DNA from: Bacteroidales bacterium
GTDB taxonomy: Bacteria; Bacteroidota; Bacteroidia; Bacteroidales; UBA932
NCBI GenBank assembly: GCA_022648685.1
Contig: JALCMW010000008.1
Span: 1-64,000 of the forward strand
Length of the DNA stretch: 64,000 bases
Direction: 5' to 3'
The position numbers were made by a program, and so were the translations under genes. The notes beneath the pieces are model-generated. The model was not told the origin of the DNA and did not search any database. It worked only from the letters and a program-made list of their open reading frames with translations. Each line of letters starts with the position of its first letter. The first letter of the stretch is position 1. This document shows positions 63,681 to 64,000 of the stretch, piece by piece.

Positions 63681-64000
63681 ATGGAAAAAATCCCATTTGA
63701 TCCCCACGCATGGGCGAATAAAGTAACCCCTGCGACCGAACGTAAAACTTCATCCTCTGTCGTCAATACCGGCGACAGGGCCGATGATGTTGAAATCGTT
63801 CTTCAGCGAATTGAAGCGGGTCATATTGACATCACCACCGGCTACGACAACTGGCTGGACATCGGCTTTGCCTTTGCCGATGAATTCGGTGAAAACGGCC
63901 GTGACTACTTCCATCGCGTCAGCAGATTCCACCCGGAGTACAACGAGCGCATTACCGACGAGCAGTACGACAAGTGTCTCAGGGCGCACGGAACCGGTGT
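63681..64000 (+). CDS. Primase/DUF3987-type replication protein, truncated by the window end
   Basis: An open frame begins with ATG at 63681, 3 bases after the VirE_N gene, and runs off the end of the window with no stop. Its first about 105 residues contain YDNWLDIGFAFADEFGENGR and DYFHRVSRFHPEYN, which look like a PriCT-2-type primase C-terminal domain. In related elements such a domain precedes a DUF3987 helicase-like region; this part is not visible. It likely serves replication or initiation of the element together with the VirE_N gene. Confidence 0.75.
   Translation, partial: MEKIPFDPHAWANKVTPATERKTSSSVVNTGDRADDVEIVLQRIEAGHIDITTGYDNWLDIGFAFADEFGENGRDYFHRVSRFHPEYNERITDEQYDKCLRAHGTG

Larger units (their letters stand above)
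58035..64000 (+). mobile_element. Left part of an integrated mobile element at the 3' end of mnmE
   Basis: From about 58035 base and codon use changes (C-rich third positions) and the genes become accessory: repeated-HTH protein, tyrosine recombinase, unknown protein, excisionase-like HTH, VirE_N protein and primase-type gene, all on the plus strand. The mnmE 3' end is a known target of integrative elements (SGI1 in Salmonella uses the 3' end of trmE), so the left junction probably lies within the last ~100 bases of mnmE. The right end and its repeat of the junction are beyond the window. VirE_N and primase-type genes suggest a mobilisable or conjugative island rather than a phage. Confidence 0.75.

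Overview
This window comes from a Bacteroidota chromosome, most likely order Bacteroidales. Four things point there. Many genes are preceded by the Bacteroidota -7 element TAnnTTTG, several with a TTTG -33 box 20-23 bases upstream. The transcription terminator Rho carries a long disordered insert. There is a lipoprotein form of the Omp85 protein TamA (TamL). Several gene neighbourhoods are typical of the phylum (amidase divergent from lptD; rsfS-ftsH-cdsA-psd). A PLP enzyme that looks like cysteate synthase (2844..4130) hints at a sulfonolipid maker such as the Rikenellaceae, but this is inference.

Positions 1..58133 are ordinary core chromosome, densely packed, with five convergent gene pairs overlapping at their stop codons. 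In order: the end of queA; a lipid acyltransferase; MscS and the cysteate-synthase-like gene; a Ca2+/cation antiporter; an NfeD protease; rlmD and a Na/Pi transporter; a flavodiiron protein; two small outer-membrane proteins; a GNAT protein; rarA; tamL; an arginine decarboxylase; a SpoU methyltransferase; a receiver/PPDK fusion; a GH13 glycosidase; PPi-dependent phosphofructokinase; ligA, yihY, relA/spoT, an Ig-like lipoprotein, a beta-barrel protein and ispG in one run; a CBS/CorC protein; psd-cdsA-ftsH-rsfS; birA; rpe, pepD and dnaA; amidase and lptD; rho; carA-carB; yitT; mnmE. The themes are envelope building (lptD, tamL, psd, cdsA, amidase), RNA modification (queA, rlmD, SpoU, mnmE), stress signalling (RSH) and nucleotide/arginine supply (carAB).

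From about 58035 to the end of the window lies the left end of an integrated mobile element. It sits at the 3' end of mnmE, whose last ~100 bases switch to the C-rich codon use of the element. It carries a promoter with repeated TTGAACCA half-sites, a zinc-ribbon protein with five tandem winged-HTH units, a tyrosine recombinase, a translationally coupled 525-residue protein of unknown function, a terminator, an excisionase-type HTH protein, a VirE_N-type protein and the start of a primase-type (PriCT-2-like) gene cut by the window end. The right end is outside.

The most original signals are: a probable attenuator before carA (promoter, 16-codon leader ORF, hairpin plus nine U just before the start codon); the element's repeated-HTH protein and its palindromic promoter; and the unknown protein coupled to the integrase. 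No rRNA, tRNA or CRISPR array was seen.
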